Notes under the pieces: model-generated
Told to the model about the DNA's origin: nothing
What the model saw: only the letters and a program-made list of their open reading frames with translations
Databases searched by the model: none
Position numbers and translations under genes: made by a program
Part shown: one piece after another, positions 49,177 through 57,529 of the stretch
Layout: the number at the start of each line of letters is the position of its first letter
How positions within the stretch are numbered: position 1 is the stretch's first letter
NCBI GenBank assembly: GCA_017461385.1
Contig: JAFTXZ010000015.1
Coordinates: 1-64,000 of the forward strand
Reading direction: 5' to 3'
DNA length: 64,000 nucleotides
From: Clostridia bacterium
GTDB taxonomy: Bacteria; Bacillota; Clostridia; Oscillospirales; CAG-272

Positions 49177-51753
49177 ATGACGTCTATGATGCTTCAATAT
49201 CTCGAGATAAAGGAACAATATAAGGATTATATACTGTTTTACCGTCTTGGGGATTTTTACGAAATGTTCTTTCAGGATGCTATCACGGCATCAAGAGAGC
49301 TTGAATTAACGTTAACAGGTAGAGACTGTGGGGAAAAGGAGCGTGCACCTATGTGTGGCGTTCCTTACCACAGTGTTGAGCCTTTTATTGGAAAGCTAAT
49401 TTCCAAGGGCTACAAGGTGGCTATTTGTGAGCAGATGGAGGATCCAGCCTCGGCAAAGGGACTTGTAAAGCGTGAGGTGGTAAGGGAAATTACTCCTGGT
49501 ACAGTTCTTGAAAGCTCACTACTTAATGAAACAAAAAACAATTATCTATGCTCAATTTACTTTGACAAAAAGGGTGTGGGCATATCTCTTTGCGACATTA
49601 CCACAGGTGAAATGTGTGCAACGAGCCTAGAAAATGAGCCAAGCAAGGTTCTTAACGAGCTTGGCACATACGGACCAAAGGAGATTATTACCAATATTGA
49701 CAGTGAGCAGGGAGAGCTTTTGAAGGGCTTTGCTAGCGAAAGACTAGGAGCCTTTGTGGAGTTTAACGTGCCACAGTTCGACTATACCCAGTGCACAAAA
49801 AGAGTGCTGGAGCAGTTTGGTACAAATTTTCTTGATAAATACGGAAATGACGAGTGTTTAATCTATGCAACAGGTGCAATACTCGAATACATACAAAAAA
49901 CACAAAAGACAGATATTTCCTACATAAACACAATAAACGTTTATGGCCAAGGACAATATCTTGAAATGGATCTTAACACAAGACGTAATCTTGAACTTTG
50001 CGAAACAATGCGCTCAAAGGAGAAGAGAGGAAGCCTGTATTGGGTGCTTGATAAAACAAAGACCTCAATGGGTGCAAGAATGCTTCGCAATTACGTGGAG
50101 CATCCCTTGCTTGACGTTAGAAAAATTCAGGATAGACAGGGTGCAGTGGCGACACTTTGCGATAACCTTGTTCTAAGAGAGGAAATCACTACACATCTTA
50201 CCAAGGTTTTGGACCTTGAAAGGCTAATGACAAGGGTTGTTTATGGCTCTGCAAATGGTAAGGATATGAGGGCAATTTGCTCAACCCTTAGCGTTATTCC
50301 CGAAATAAAAAATCTACTCTACACAGTCAACACCAAGGAGCTTTCAATCATAAGAGAGGGGCTTGACTCACTTGAGGATGTATGCTCTCTTATTGATAGT
50401 ATGCTCGTTGAGCTACCACCATTTTCCATAAGAGAGGGTGGCTTTATTAAGGACGGATACAACGATGAGGTTGATCGCCTTAGAAACATAATGACCGATG
50501 GTAGAGGCTGGATTGAAAAAATTGAGGAAAAGGAAAGAGAAAAGACAGGCATTAAGTCCTTGAGAATAGTTTACAATCAAGCAGCAGGCTATTTTATTGA
50601 GGTTACCAATTCGTTTCTTTCTAAGGTTCCAGAGCATTATGTAAGGAAAAGAACCCTTGCAAATTGTGAAAGGTTTGTTACCGAGGAGCTAAAGGAGATG
50701 GAGTCCGCTGTTCTAGGTGCCAAGGATAAGCTAAGTGCCCTGGAATACGATCTTTTCGTTGAGCTTCGCAAGGTAGTATCTGACAACCTAAAGAGAATAC
50801 AAAAGAGTGCTAATATGCTAGCAAGGCTTGACGTTTATATTTCTCTTGCAGAGGTTGCGGTTAAAAATAACTATGTTTGTCCAGAGGTTGATTATAGTGA
50901 TGTAATCGACATTAAGGACGGCAGACATCCAGTTGTTGAAAGGTTCGTTAAGGATAGCTATTTTGTTCCAAACGATACCTACCTGAATACAACAACTGAT
51001 AAAATGGCGCTTATTACTGGACCAAATATGGCAGGAAAATCTACATATATGCGTCAAAGCGCGATAATTGTGCTAATGGCACAAATAGGCTCATTTGTCC
51101 CTGCAAAAAGTGCAAGGATAGGCGTTGTTGATAAGCTATTTACAAGAGTAGGCGCATCAGATGACTTAGCCTCAGGACAATCAACCTTTATGCTAGAAAT
51201 GACGGAGGTTGCCTATATTTTAGCTAACGCAACCAAAAGAAGCTTTATTATCTATGATGAAATCGGTAGAGGAACCTCTACCTTTGATGGTATGAGCATT
51301 GCAAGGGCAATTGCTGAATACACAACAGGCAAGAAAATCGGTGCAAAATCTATGTTCGCAACCCACTATCACGAGCTAACCTCTCTTGAAAGTGAGTTTG
51401 ATGGAATTGTAAACTATAATATTGCCGCTAAAAAGAGAGGGGACGACATTACCTTCCTTCGCAAGATTGTCAAGGGACCAACAGATGATAGCTACGGAAT
51501 TGAGGTAGCTAAGCTTGCAGGTGTGCCTAACGAGGTAGTGAAGCGCGCTAAGGCAATTCTTGCTGAAATGGTTGAAACTGGTGTTGCTAAGCCTGTCAAG
51601 GTAAAGAGCTCCGTTCAGCCAGAGCTTAGTCTAAGCTTTGAGGATATGGCAACCTATGAGGCTGCTGATAAAATCAAGAAGCTAGACCTAAACACAATTA
51701 CGCCAATTGAGGCGATGAACTTTATTTTTGAGCTTAAGAAGCTATTCCAGTAA
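49177..51753 (+). CDS. mutS: DNA mismatch repair protein MutS
   Basis: An 858-aa mismatch-recognition ATPase. The mismatch-binding Phe-x-Glu is visible near the start (GDFYEMFFQDA, ~25-35); the Walker A is TGPNMAGKSTYMRQ; DELS-type region IIYDEIGRGTSTFDG and FATHYHELTSLE complete the ATPase. Full family length. GGGGG lies 9 bases before the ATG. It is followed 17 bases later by mutL. Confidence 0.97.
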   Translation: MTSMMLQYLEIKEQYKDYILFYRLGDFYEMFFQDAITASRELELTLTGRDCGEKERAPMCGVPYHSVEPFIGKLISKGYKVAICEQMEDPASAKGLVKREVVREITPGTVLESSLLNETKNNYLCSIYFDKKGVGISLCDITTGEMCATSLENEPSKVLNELGTYGPKEIITNIDSEQGELLKGFASERLGAFVEFNVPQFDYTQCTKRVLEQFGTNFLDKYGNDECLIYATGAILEYIQKTQKTDISYINTINVYGQGQYLEMDLNTRRNLELCETMRSKEKRGSLYWVLDKTKTSMGARMLRNYVEHPLLDVRKIQDRQGAVATLCDNLVLREEITTHLTKVLDLERLMTRVVYGSANGKDMRAICSTLSVIPEIKNLLYTVNTKELSIIREGLDSLEDVCSLIDSMLVELPPFSIREGGFIKDGYNDEVDRLRNIMTDGRGWIEKIEEKEREKTGIKSLRIVYNQAAGYFIEVTNSFLSKVPEHYVRKRTLANCERFVTEELKEMESAVLGAKDKLSALEYDLFVELRKVVSDNLKRIQKSANMLARLDVYISLAEVAVKNNYVCPEVDYSDVIDIKDGRHPVVERFVKDSYFVPNDTYLNTTTDKMALITGPNMAGKSTYMRQSAIIVLMAQIGSFVPAKSARIGVVDKLFTRVGASDDLASGQSTFMLEMTEVAYILANATKRSFIIYDEIGRGTSTFDGMSIARAIAEYTTGKKIGAKSMFATHYHELTSLESEFDGIVNYNIAAKKRGDDITFLRKIVKGPTDDSYGIEVAKLAGVPNEVVKRAKAILAEMVETGVAKPVKVKSSVQPELSLSFEDMATYEAADKIKKLDLNTITPIEAMNFIFELKKLFQ

Positions 51754-51770
51754 GCTAAAAGGAGGATGAA

Positions 51771-53732
51771 ATGGGAAAAATCAATGTACTTGGCTTTGAT
51801 ATTGCAAACTTAATAGCTGCAGGCGAGGTAGTTGACCGTCCATCCTCAGTTGTTAAGGAGCTTCTAGAAAATGCCATAGATTCAGGTGCAAGCAGGGTCA
51901 TTATAGAAATAAAAAATGGCGGCAGCACCTTTATAAGAGTTGCCGACAATGGCTGTGGTATGGAGCATGATGATTTGCCCGTTGCAATTCTACGCCACGC
52001 AACAAGTAAGATAAAAAATGCAACGGATCTTGAAAGCATAATGACACTGGGCTTTAGAGGTGAGGCGCTTGCAGCAATTTCCTCTGTTTCAAGGGTTAGA
52101 ATTATGTCAAGACAGCAGGGCAAGGAATTAGGCTCTATGCTTGAGGCTCACGGTGGGCAAATAATTAATCATATTGAAACAGGCTGTATGGAGGGTACAA
52201 CTGTAATAGTTGAGGATCTTTTTTATAACGTGCCTGCACGAAAGAAATTTTTGAAAAAGGATGCAAGCGAAACTGCTTCAATTTCATCAATTGTTGAAAA
52301 GGTAGCACTTTCCCGTCCTGACATTTCCTTTAGATATATTGCAGACGGAGAGGTAAAATATATTACTGCAGGCGACGGAAATCTCCAAAATGTAATTTAC
52401 GCAATTCTTGGAAGAGATGTTGCTAAGAAAACAATCAAGGTGGAAAGAGAGGACGGAGGCATTAGGGTTGAGGGCTTTATCTCCACCCCGGAAATTTCTC
52501 GCTCCAGCCGTAGCCTTGAAACCTTCTTTGTTAATAACAGATTTGTAAGAAGTAAGGCACTCTCCTCCGTTGTTGAGGAGGCGTATAGCTCTTACATACC
52601 ACAGGGTAAATTCCCATTCTGCGTGTTGAATATTACCATTGATCCAACACAGGTTGACGTAAACGTTCACCCCTCTAAGCTAGAGGTTAAATTTTCCAAC
52701 GAAAGACTAATAAATCAAGGCGTTTATTACGCAGTAAGAGGGGCACTGTCAACTGGAATTGAAAGACCAAGCCTTTATAACGAAAGCGTTGACCCTGTGT
52801 CAGAAAAGGCGCAAAGGCTCATAAATGCACAGGTGCCAATAAGAGACAAGGAGGCACCACAGCAAAGACCGGAAAAAATCGTTTTTGACTCAAACGCTAA
52901 CGTAGGCGTGTTGCGTCAAAATAATACGATTGACTATTCCTCCTTTGACCGTTCTAAATTTGAACCATCAAGACAGGAGCCTGTAAAAATTCAGGTGCCA
53001 GATGAGGATGACGTCTTCACCCTTAAGTTCCCTAAAAATATAGATAAGGCATCTGACAACTCAAGGGAAGAAAAGCAAGAGGCTGAAGAAATTATCTTGC
53101 CAATTTACCCCCAAAAAGAGGAAAATAAGGCGCCAGAGAAAACGCTAATAGTCCCTGAGTACAAAATCATAGGCGAGGCGTTTAATTCCTACGTAATAAT
53201 CGAAATGGGCGATTTGCTTTACTTAATTGATAAGCACGCAGCCCACGAAAGAATTATTTTTGAGGATTTGAAATCAAAATACAATTCCTCACTTCAATCC
53301 TCTCAGCTTCTTATGGTGCCTGTGGAAATTACACTTAGCACCGAGGAGCTTTCAACGGCAATTGAGTGGAAAAATGATATTGAAAAGACGGGCTTCCATT
53401 TTCAAGTTGAAAATGGCGTGCTTTCTCTAACTGAGTATCCTGTTGAAATAGAGCAAAGCGCAGTTGAGGATTCCTTTGTGACTCTAGTTTCAAGATTAAG
53501 CGAGGGCAAGGGAAGTGCAGAGCTTGCTCATTATGAAAGATTTGAAAAGGCTCTTTATCAAACCTCCTGTAAGGCGGCTATAAAGGCGGGCAGAATTTAT
53601 GATAGCGAGCATGTTAAATGGATATGCGACAGAGCATTAACGCTTGATAACATAAAATACTGTCCACACGGAAGACCAATTGCCTTTGAAATTACAAAGG
53701 ACTTTTTGGAAAAGCAATTTGAAAGAAAATAG
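51771..53732 (+). CDS. mutL: DNA mismatch repair endonuclease MutL
   Basis: A 653-aa GHKL ATPase with a C-terminal nuclease domain. N-terminal motifs: IAAGEVVDRPSSVVKEL, NAIDSGA, DNGCGM and TLGFRGEAL. The C-terminal domain has the endonuclease signature DKHAAHERIIFE (usual DQHA-x2-E-x4-E, here with Lys for Gln) and CPHGRP. This marks it as the nicking type found in bacteria without MutH. Start ATG behind AGGAGG. Confidence 0.96.
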   Translation: MGKINVLGFDIANLIAAGEVVDRPSSVVKELLENAIDSGASRVIIEIKNGGSTFIRVADNGCGMEHDDLPVAILRHATSKIKNATDLESIMTLGFRGEALAAISSVSRVRIMSRQQGKELGSMLEAHGGQIINHIETGCMEGTTVIVEDLFYNVPARKKFLKKDASETASISSIVEKVALSRPDISFRYIADGEVKYITAGDGNLQNVIYAILGRDVAKKTIKVEREDGGIRVEGFISTPEISRSSRSLETFFVNNRFVRSKALSSVVEEAYSSYIPQGKFPFCVLNITIDPTQVDVNVHPSKLEVKFSNERLINQGVYYAVRGALSTGIERPSLYNESVDPVSEKAQRLINAQVPIRDKEAPQQRPEKIVFDSNANVGVLRQNNTIDYSSFDRSKFEPSRQEPVKIQVPDEDDVFTLKFPKNIDKASDNSREEKQEAEEIILPIYPQKEENKAPEKTLIVPEYKIIGEAFNSYVIIEMGDLLYLIDKHAAHERIIFEDLKSKYNSSLQSSQLLMVPVEITLSTEELSTAIEWKNDIEKTGFHFQVENGVLSLTEYPVEIEQSAVEDSFVTLVSRLSEGKGSAELAHYERFEKALYQTSCKAAIKAGRIYDSEHVKWICDRALTLDNIKYCPHGRPIAFEITKDFLEKQFERK

Positions 53733-53747
53733 AAAAGGAATAAATAA

Positions 53748-54884
53748 ATGTTCAAGGTACTAAAAACCGAGGGGCGCGCAAGACGCGGAGTGATGGAAAC
53801 CGTCCATGGCACGATTCAGACTCCTGTGTTTATGAACGTAGGCACCTGCGCCGCAATTAAGGGTGGAGTGTCAACTGAGGACTTGCAGGGACTAAAATGT
53901 CAGGTGGAGCTATCAAACACCTATCACCTGCATATCAGACCTGGCGATAAGCTAATTCACGACCTAGGTGGAATTCATAAGTTCTTTAACTGGGATAAGC
54001 CAGTTTTAACCGATAGCGGAGGATTTCAGGTGTTTTCTCTTGCAAAGCTTCGCAAAATCAAGGAGGAGGGTGTGTATTTTGCCTCCCATATTGATGGAAA
54101 AAGAATTTTTATGGGTCCAGAGGAGTCAATGCAAATTCAGTCAAATCTTGCTTCAACAATAGCAATGGCTTTTGATGAATGTATTGAAAATCCAGCGCCC
54201 TATGACTATACAAAAAAATCCTGCGAAAGAACGGTTAGATGGCTTGTGAGATGCAAGGAGGAGATGGCAAGGCTAAATTCCCTCCCTGAGACCATCAACA
54301 AGCATCAAATGCTTTTTGGAATAAACCAAGGAAGCACCTACGAGGATCTTCGCATTGAGCATATGAAGCAGATTGCTGAGCTTGACCTTGACGGATATGC
54401 AATAGGTGGTCTTGCTGTTGGCGAGGCAACTGAGGATATGTACCATATTATTGACGTGGTAGAGCCTTATATGCCAAAGGAGAAGCCAAGATACCTAATG
54501 GGAGTTGGAACTCCTTGTAACATAATTGAGGCAGTTCATCGTGGTATAGACTTTTTTGATTGCGTAATGCCGTCAAGAAACGCAAGACACGGTAATCTAT
54601 TTACTTGGAATGGCAAAATGAACATTGTCAACGAAAAGTATGCAACGGACCCACGACCAATTTCTGAGGAATGTGGCTGCCCTGCCTGCCAAAAGTATTC
54701 AAGAGCTTATATAAGACACTTGATTAAGGCGAAGGAGGCACTTGGTATGCGACTTTGCGTTTTACATAATCTTTATTTTTACAATGAGCTTATGGAGAAA
54801 ATAAGAGAAGCTCTTGACAATGATTCCTACGAGGAATTTTATCAAAAATACAGAATTTTATTGGGTGAAAGAAATCCCGACTAA
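53748..54884 (+). CDS. tgt: tRNA-guanine transglycosylase
   Basis: A 378-aa enzyme exchanging G34 for preQ1/queuine in GUN-decoding tRNAs. Catalytic Asp in LTDSGGFQVFSL, VLGAGT-equivalent region GGLAVGE, nucleophile Asp in FDCVMPSRNARHG and the zinc ligands CGCPAC...C...H near the C-terminus are all seen. It lies 15 bases after mutL. No queA or preQ1 genes are in the window. Confidence 0.96.
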   Translation: MFKVLKTEGRARRGVMETVHGTIQTPVFMNVGTCAAIKGGVSTEDLQGLKCQVELSNTYHLHIRPGDKLIHDLGGIHKFFNWDKPVLTDSGGFQVFSLAKLRKIKEEGVYFASHIDGKRIFMGPEESMQIQSNLASTIAMAFDECIENPAPYDYTKKSCERTVRWLVRCKEEMARLNSLPETINKHQMLFGINQGSTYEDLRIEHMKQIAELDLDGYAIGGLAVGEATEDMYHIIDVVEPYMPKEKPRYLMGVGTPCNIIEAVHRGIDFFDCVMPSRNARHGNLFTWNGKMNIVNEKYATDPRPISEECGCPACQKYSRAYIRHLIKAKEALGMRLCVLHNLYFYNELMEKIREALDNDSYEEFYQKYRILLGERNPD

Positions 54885-54897
54885 TTAAGGAGATAAT

Positions 54898-55731
54898 ATG
54901 AATAACAATTTTATGTGCTTCCCTGGTGGAAAAACCAAGGCTCTAACCTTTAGCTATGACGATGGTGAAAAGCAGGATATACGCCTTATTCAGCTTTTCA
55001 ATAAATACGGACTCAAGGGCACCTTTAACCTTAATAGTGGGCTTATGGCAAGAAGCGAGAAAATGCCATCATCTAAGGTAGCGCTAGAGAGGGTAAAGGA
55101 GATATACGATGGACATGAGGTTGCAGTTCATACGGCTCACCATCCATTTCTTGAAAGAATGCCAAAATCACTTGCAACGTGGGAGATTGTAAAGGACAGA
55201 GAGACTCTTGAAAAATATACAGACTATGTTGTAAAGGGTATGGCATATCCATTCGGTACCTACAACGACAACGTGGTAAAAATTTGTGAAATGTGTGGAA
55301 TTAAGTATTCACGTACAGTTGAAGCTCATCACAGCTTCAAAATTCCTACCGACTGGTTAAGAATGCCCAGCACCTGCCATCATGCAGATGAAAAGGTGTT
55401 TGAGCTTGCTGAAAGATTTATAAATGGAGATCCAAGGGAGCATTGGACACACATCGAGGGCTGGCTTTTCTATATTTGGGGACATTCCTACGAATTTAGA
55501 ACAGAAGAGGACTGGGCAAGAATGGAAAGGCTTTGCGAAATGCTTGCAAACAACGAAAACGTTTGGTATGCAACAAACATAGAGATTTGTGAATACGTTG
55601 AGGCATATCGTAATCTTGAATATTCAATAGATTTTACAAGGGTTTATAATCCAAGCGCAAGGGATGTCTGGTTGATTTGTGAGGGTGAGACCTACAAAAT
55701 TCCAAGTGGTAAGGAAGTAAAGCTAGCATGA
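54898..55731 (+). CDS. Polysaccharide deacetylase family protein (NodB-like)
   Basis: A 277-aa protein without signal peptide. CE4-type motifs: LTFSYDDGEKQD (first Asp catalytic base, second metal ligand), the metal-binding HTAHHP (His-x3-His), and the later GMAYPFGTYND. Arg and C-terminal Leu/His motifs are divergent. It is cytoplasmic, so it may act on small sugar or amide substrates rather than peptidoglycan. Its stop overlaps the start of the next gene (ATGA). Confidence 0.82.
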   Translation: MNNNFMCFPGGKTKALTFSYDDGEKQDIRLIQLFNKYGLKGTFNLNSGLMARSEKMPSSKVALERVKEIYDGHEVAVHTAHHPFLERMPKSLATWEIVKDRETLEKYTDYVVKGMAYPFGTYNDNVVKICEMCGIKYSRTVEAHHSFKIPTDWLRMPSTCHHADEKVFELAERFINGDPREHWTHIEGWLFYIWGHSYEFRTEEDWARMERLCEMLANNENVWYATNIEICEYVEAYRNLEYSIDFTRVYNPSARDVWLICEGETYKIPSGKEVKLA

Positions 55732-55988
55732 AAAAATATGATATAGTTGACTACAAAAATGAGGACGGCGTAATATCCCCCTATGAGGTGCTTTTTACAT
55801 TTCATATTAAGGAGGAGAAGGTAGACTGCGCCGTAATCTTTCCAAAGGGTGGAAACGGACAAACAGACCTTGAAATCGTTACTTATAAATATGAAAACGA
55901 AAAATTAATTCTGGGAACTCCCACAGGTGATTTTGTGTGGAAGAGAATTGATGAGGAAATAGAAATGTATTTCCAGCTGTACGGATAA
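55728..55988 (+). CDS. DUF1292-like small protein
   Basis: An 86-aa acidic protein: YDIVDYKNEDGVISPYEVLF, then TYKYENEKLILGTPTGDFVW and a C-terminal helix. Length and the pattern ending in an E-x-W-like turn resemble DUF1292, whose role is unknown. It is translationally coupled to the deacetylase gene and is the last gene of the miaB operon. Confidence 0.55.
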   Translation: MKKYDIVDYKNEDGVISPYEVLFTFHIKEEKVDCAVIFPKGGNGQTDLEIVTYKYENEKLILGTPTGDFVWKRIDEEIEMYFQLYG

Positions 55989-56022
55989 AAAAAGGATTGT
56001 CGCTTGACGACAATCCTTTTTT
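55987..56022. terminator. Bidirectional terminator
   Basis: AAAAAAAGGATTGTCG / CGACAATCCTTTTTT stem between convergent genes. Confidence 0.9.
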
Positions 56023-56024
56023 AA

Positions 56025-56876
56025 TTATAGTCTGCCTGAAACTACAAGTGTGCTAGCACCAGGTGTTATGGTCCATGCTCCAGTTGTAGGGTCTTGAGTG
56101 TAGGTTGCACTCGGTACAGTGATGCTTGATGGTACAGTTTCAAAAAGTCCTGTTGCTTCATTGTAATTGTATTCAGTGCCCTCTGTCCATGCTTGACCGT
56201 TAAAGGAAACGGAAAGGTCGGAAAGAATAGGATTAAATAGGTCAGTTACAAAAGAATTATCTGTTGCTACAACAGGTACGTTGCCTGTGTTTTGAATCAA
56301 GAAGGTGTAGGTTACAATGCCATTTTCTGCAACAGGCACTGGAGAGATAGACTTAGTAATTGTCAATCTAGGTGTTGAAATCGCAGTGATTGTCTCGCTT
56401 GCAGAAATAGGTGCAATACCATTGCCACTTGCCACAGCAGTATTCGTAATTGTAGAGTCAGCCACTAATGGAGCAAAGCCGTTTACACTTGTTTCATAAA
56501 TTAGCATTGCATTGCCATTTGCAGGAACAGTAATGCCACTTATATCAATAGTGTCGCCAGAGGTAACGGTGGGAGAAGCCTGAAGTATACCGTTTGTATA
56601 ATATTTTAAGCTATCATCTATATATGAAAGAGGTACAAGGGTATTTGCACCAAATTCATAAGCACCCAGATTATCACTTAAGCTAAGTCCGGTAATATCA
56701 GCAGAGGAGGAGTTAATCAAGCTAATAATATAGGTAACAGAGTCGCCTTGGGTGTAGCTATTTACAAGAGCAGCTTTAGAAATAGAAAGAACCTCAAGCG
56801 TTTCACCAACTGCTATATTTGAGTTAGTAACCACATCTCTGTAGGTAAGCTGAGCTTGGTTCGTAAATTGTGCCAT
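56025..56876 (-). CDS. DUF11-type repeat protein, possible spore-surface protein
   Basis: A 283-aa protein starting MAQFTNQAQLTYRDVVTNSN and containing two DUF11-like beta modules (conserved-repeat type): YTQGDSVTYIISLINSS (~40-56) and VAENGIVTYTFLIQNTGN (~188-205), each a start of an Ig-like sandwich. Rich in Thr/Ser/Asn, almost no Cys or Lys. No signal peptide is visible, odd for a surface module but normal for proteins assembled around the forespore. A sigma-K-like promoter lies upstream. The ATG at 56876 follows AAAGGA. Confidence 0.65.
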   Translation of the reverse strand: MAQFTNQAQLTYRDVVTNSNIAVGETLEVLSISKAALVNSYTQGDSVTYIISLINSSSADITGLSLSDNLGAYEFGANTLVPLSYIDDSLKYYTNGILQASPTVTSGDTIDISGITVPANGNAMLIYETSVNGFAPLVADSTITNTAVASGNGIAPISASETITAISTPRLTITKSISPVPVAENGIVTYTFLIQNTGNVPVVATDNSFVTDLFNPILSDLSVSFNGQAWTEGTEYNYNEATGLFETVPSSITVPSATYTQDPTTGAWTITPGASTLVVSGRL

Positions 56877-56905
56877 AGAAATTCCTTTCAAATAATTGTC
56901 AAAAA

Positions 56906-56952
56906 TTGGAGAATAATCTCCAATAATATATTATGTAAAAAAAAGAAGTTGG
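56906..56952 (-). promoter_or_regulatory. Sigma-K-like promoter and leader hairpin of the DUF11-type gene
   Basis: Minus-strand CATAATATA (56927-56935) matches CATAnnnTA, with ACC about 15 bases further upstream. Just inside the transcript is TTGGAG-ATTATT-CTCCAA (56906-56923). No TTGACA-type site fits. Confidence 0.35.
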
Positions 56953-56986
56953 TCATTATGGAAAAGCAATTACTCATAAAGATATT

Positions 56987-57011
56987 AAAAGCCTCGATTA
57001 ATCGAGGCTTT
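56987..57011 (+). terminator. Terminator-like hairpin without a clear gene
   Basis: AAGCCTCGAT-TA-ATCGAGGCTT followed by TTG. It borders the class 2 repeat array, as terminators border class 1 arrays. Confidence 0.5.
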
Positions 57012-57035
57012 GTCATTTATATAGTAAAAATGAGA

Positions 57036-57180
57036 CAAGTGATATTCTTTGCCTTGCAAAGAGTGATATTTTCACTTCGTAAAAGTGATATTACTCCTTT
57101 TGGTCGTAGTGATATTTTATTCGCCTTAAACTGTCCGTAGGACAATATCACTATGCGAAAGCATAATATTACGACTCGCT
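57036..57180. repeat. Hairpin array (class 2, linker GTGATATT)
   Basis: Four GTGATATT linkers (near 57039, 57063, 57085, 57109) separate short, partly imperfect hairpins such as TTTGC-CTT-GCAAA (57048-57060). Then TGTCC-GTA-GGACA (57132-57144) is followed by the reversed linker AATATCAC (57144-57151) and TATGC-GAAA-GCATA (57152-57165). The linker flip resembles array A. The 654-bp gap 56877-57529 contains no supportable gene. Confidence 0.75.
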
Positions 57181-57226
57181 TCGCTCCCTGCGACACGAAG
57201 TTAGTCCTTTAGGGCATAAGTTCCAC

Positions 57227-57397
57227 CTAGAGAACCCCCAAAAACTCATTCTTCGTTTCGGGGAACCCCCCTAGAGAACCCCCAAAACTCATTCTTCATT
57301 TCGGGGAACCCCTAGAGAACCCCCAAAAACTCATTCTTCGTTTCGGGGAACCCCCTAGAGAACCCCCAAAACTCATTCTTCATTTCGGGGAACCCCC
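57227..57397. repeat. Tandem repeat, four units of 41-44 bp
   Basis: Units start at CTAGAGAACCCCC: 57227-57270, 57271-57311, 57312-57354 and 57355-57397. Units 1 and 3 share an A5 tract and CTTCGTTTC; units 2 and 4 share A4 and CTTCATTTC, so a two-unit block was duplicated. Each unit has CCCC and GGGG arms able to pair, and GGGGAACCCC across unit ends. Confidence 0.92.
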
Positions 57398-57479
57398 TGG
57401 TCACCAATCGCACTTCGGCAAGCCTTGTGTTCTTGGGACATCACTTAAACTGCGTAGCAATACAACTCGCCTTTAGCGA

Positions 57480-57516
57480 ATAAAACTGCGAGACTTCCTT
57501 GTAAGAAGTCTCGCAA
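57480..57516 (-). terminator. 37-bp terminator module (copy 2)
   Basis: On the minus strand identical in all 37 bases to 36745-36781: the same hairpin then GTTTTAT. It follows the stop codon of the LRR lipoprotein gene by 13 bases. Confidence 0.85.
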
Positions 57517-57529
57517 ATCAATACTTTAA

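Noticed and set aside
56856-57140. Open frame of 94 codons on the plus strand
   Set aside because: It overlaps the start of the DUF11-type gene and continues into the class 2 repeats; its repeated residues (SDI, RVIF) come from the linkers, and no ribosome site is present.
57227-57397. Possible CRISPR array
   Set aside because: Units are contiguous with no unique spacers, units vary in length, and no cas genes are present.
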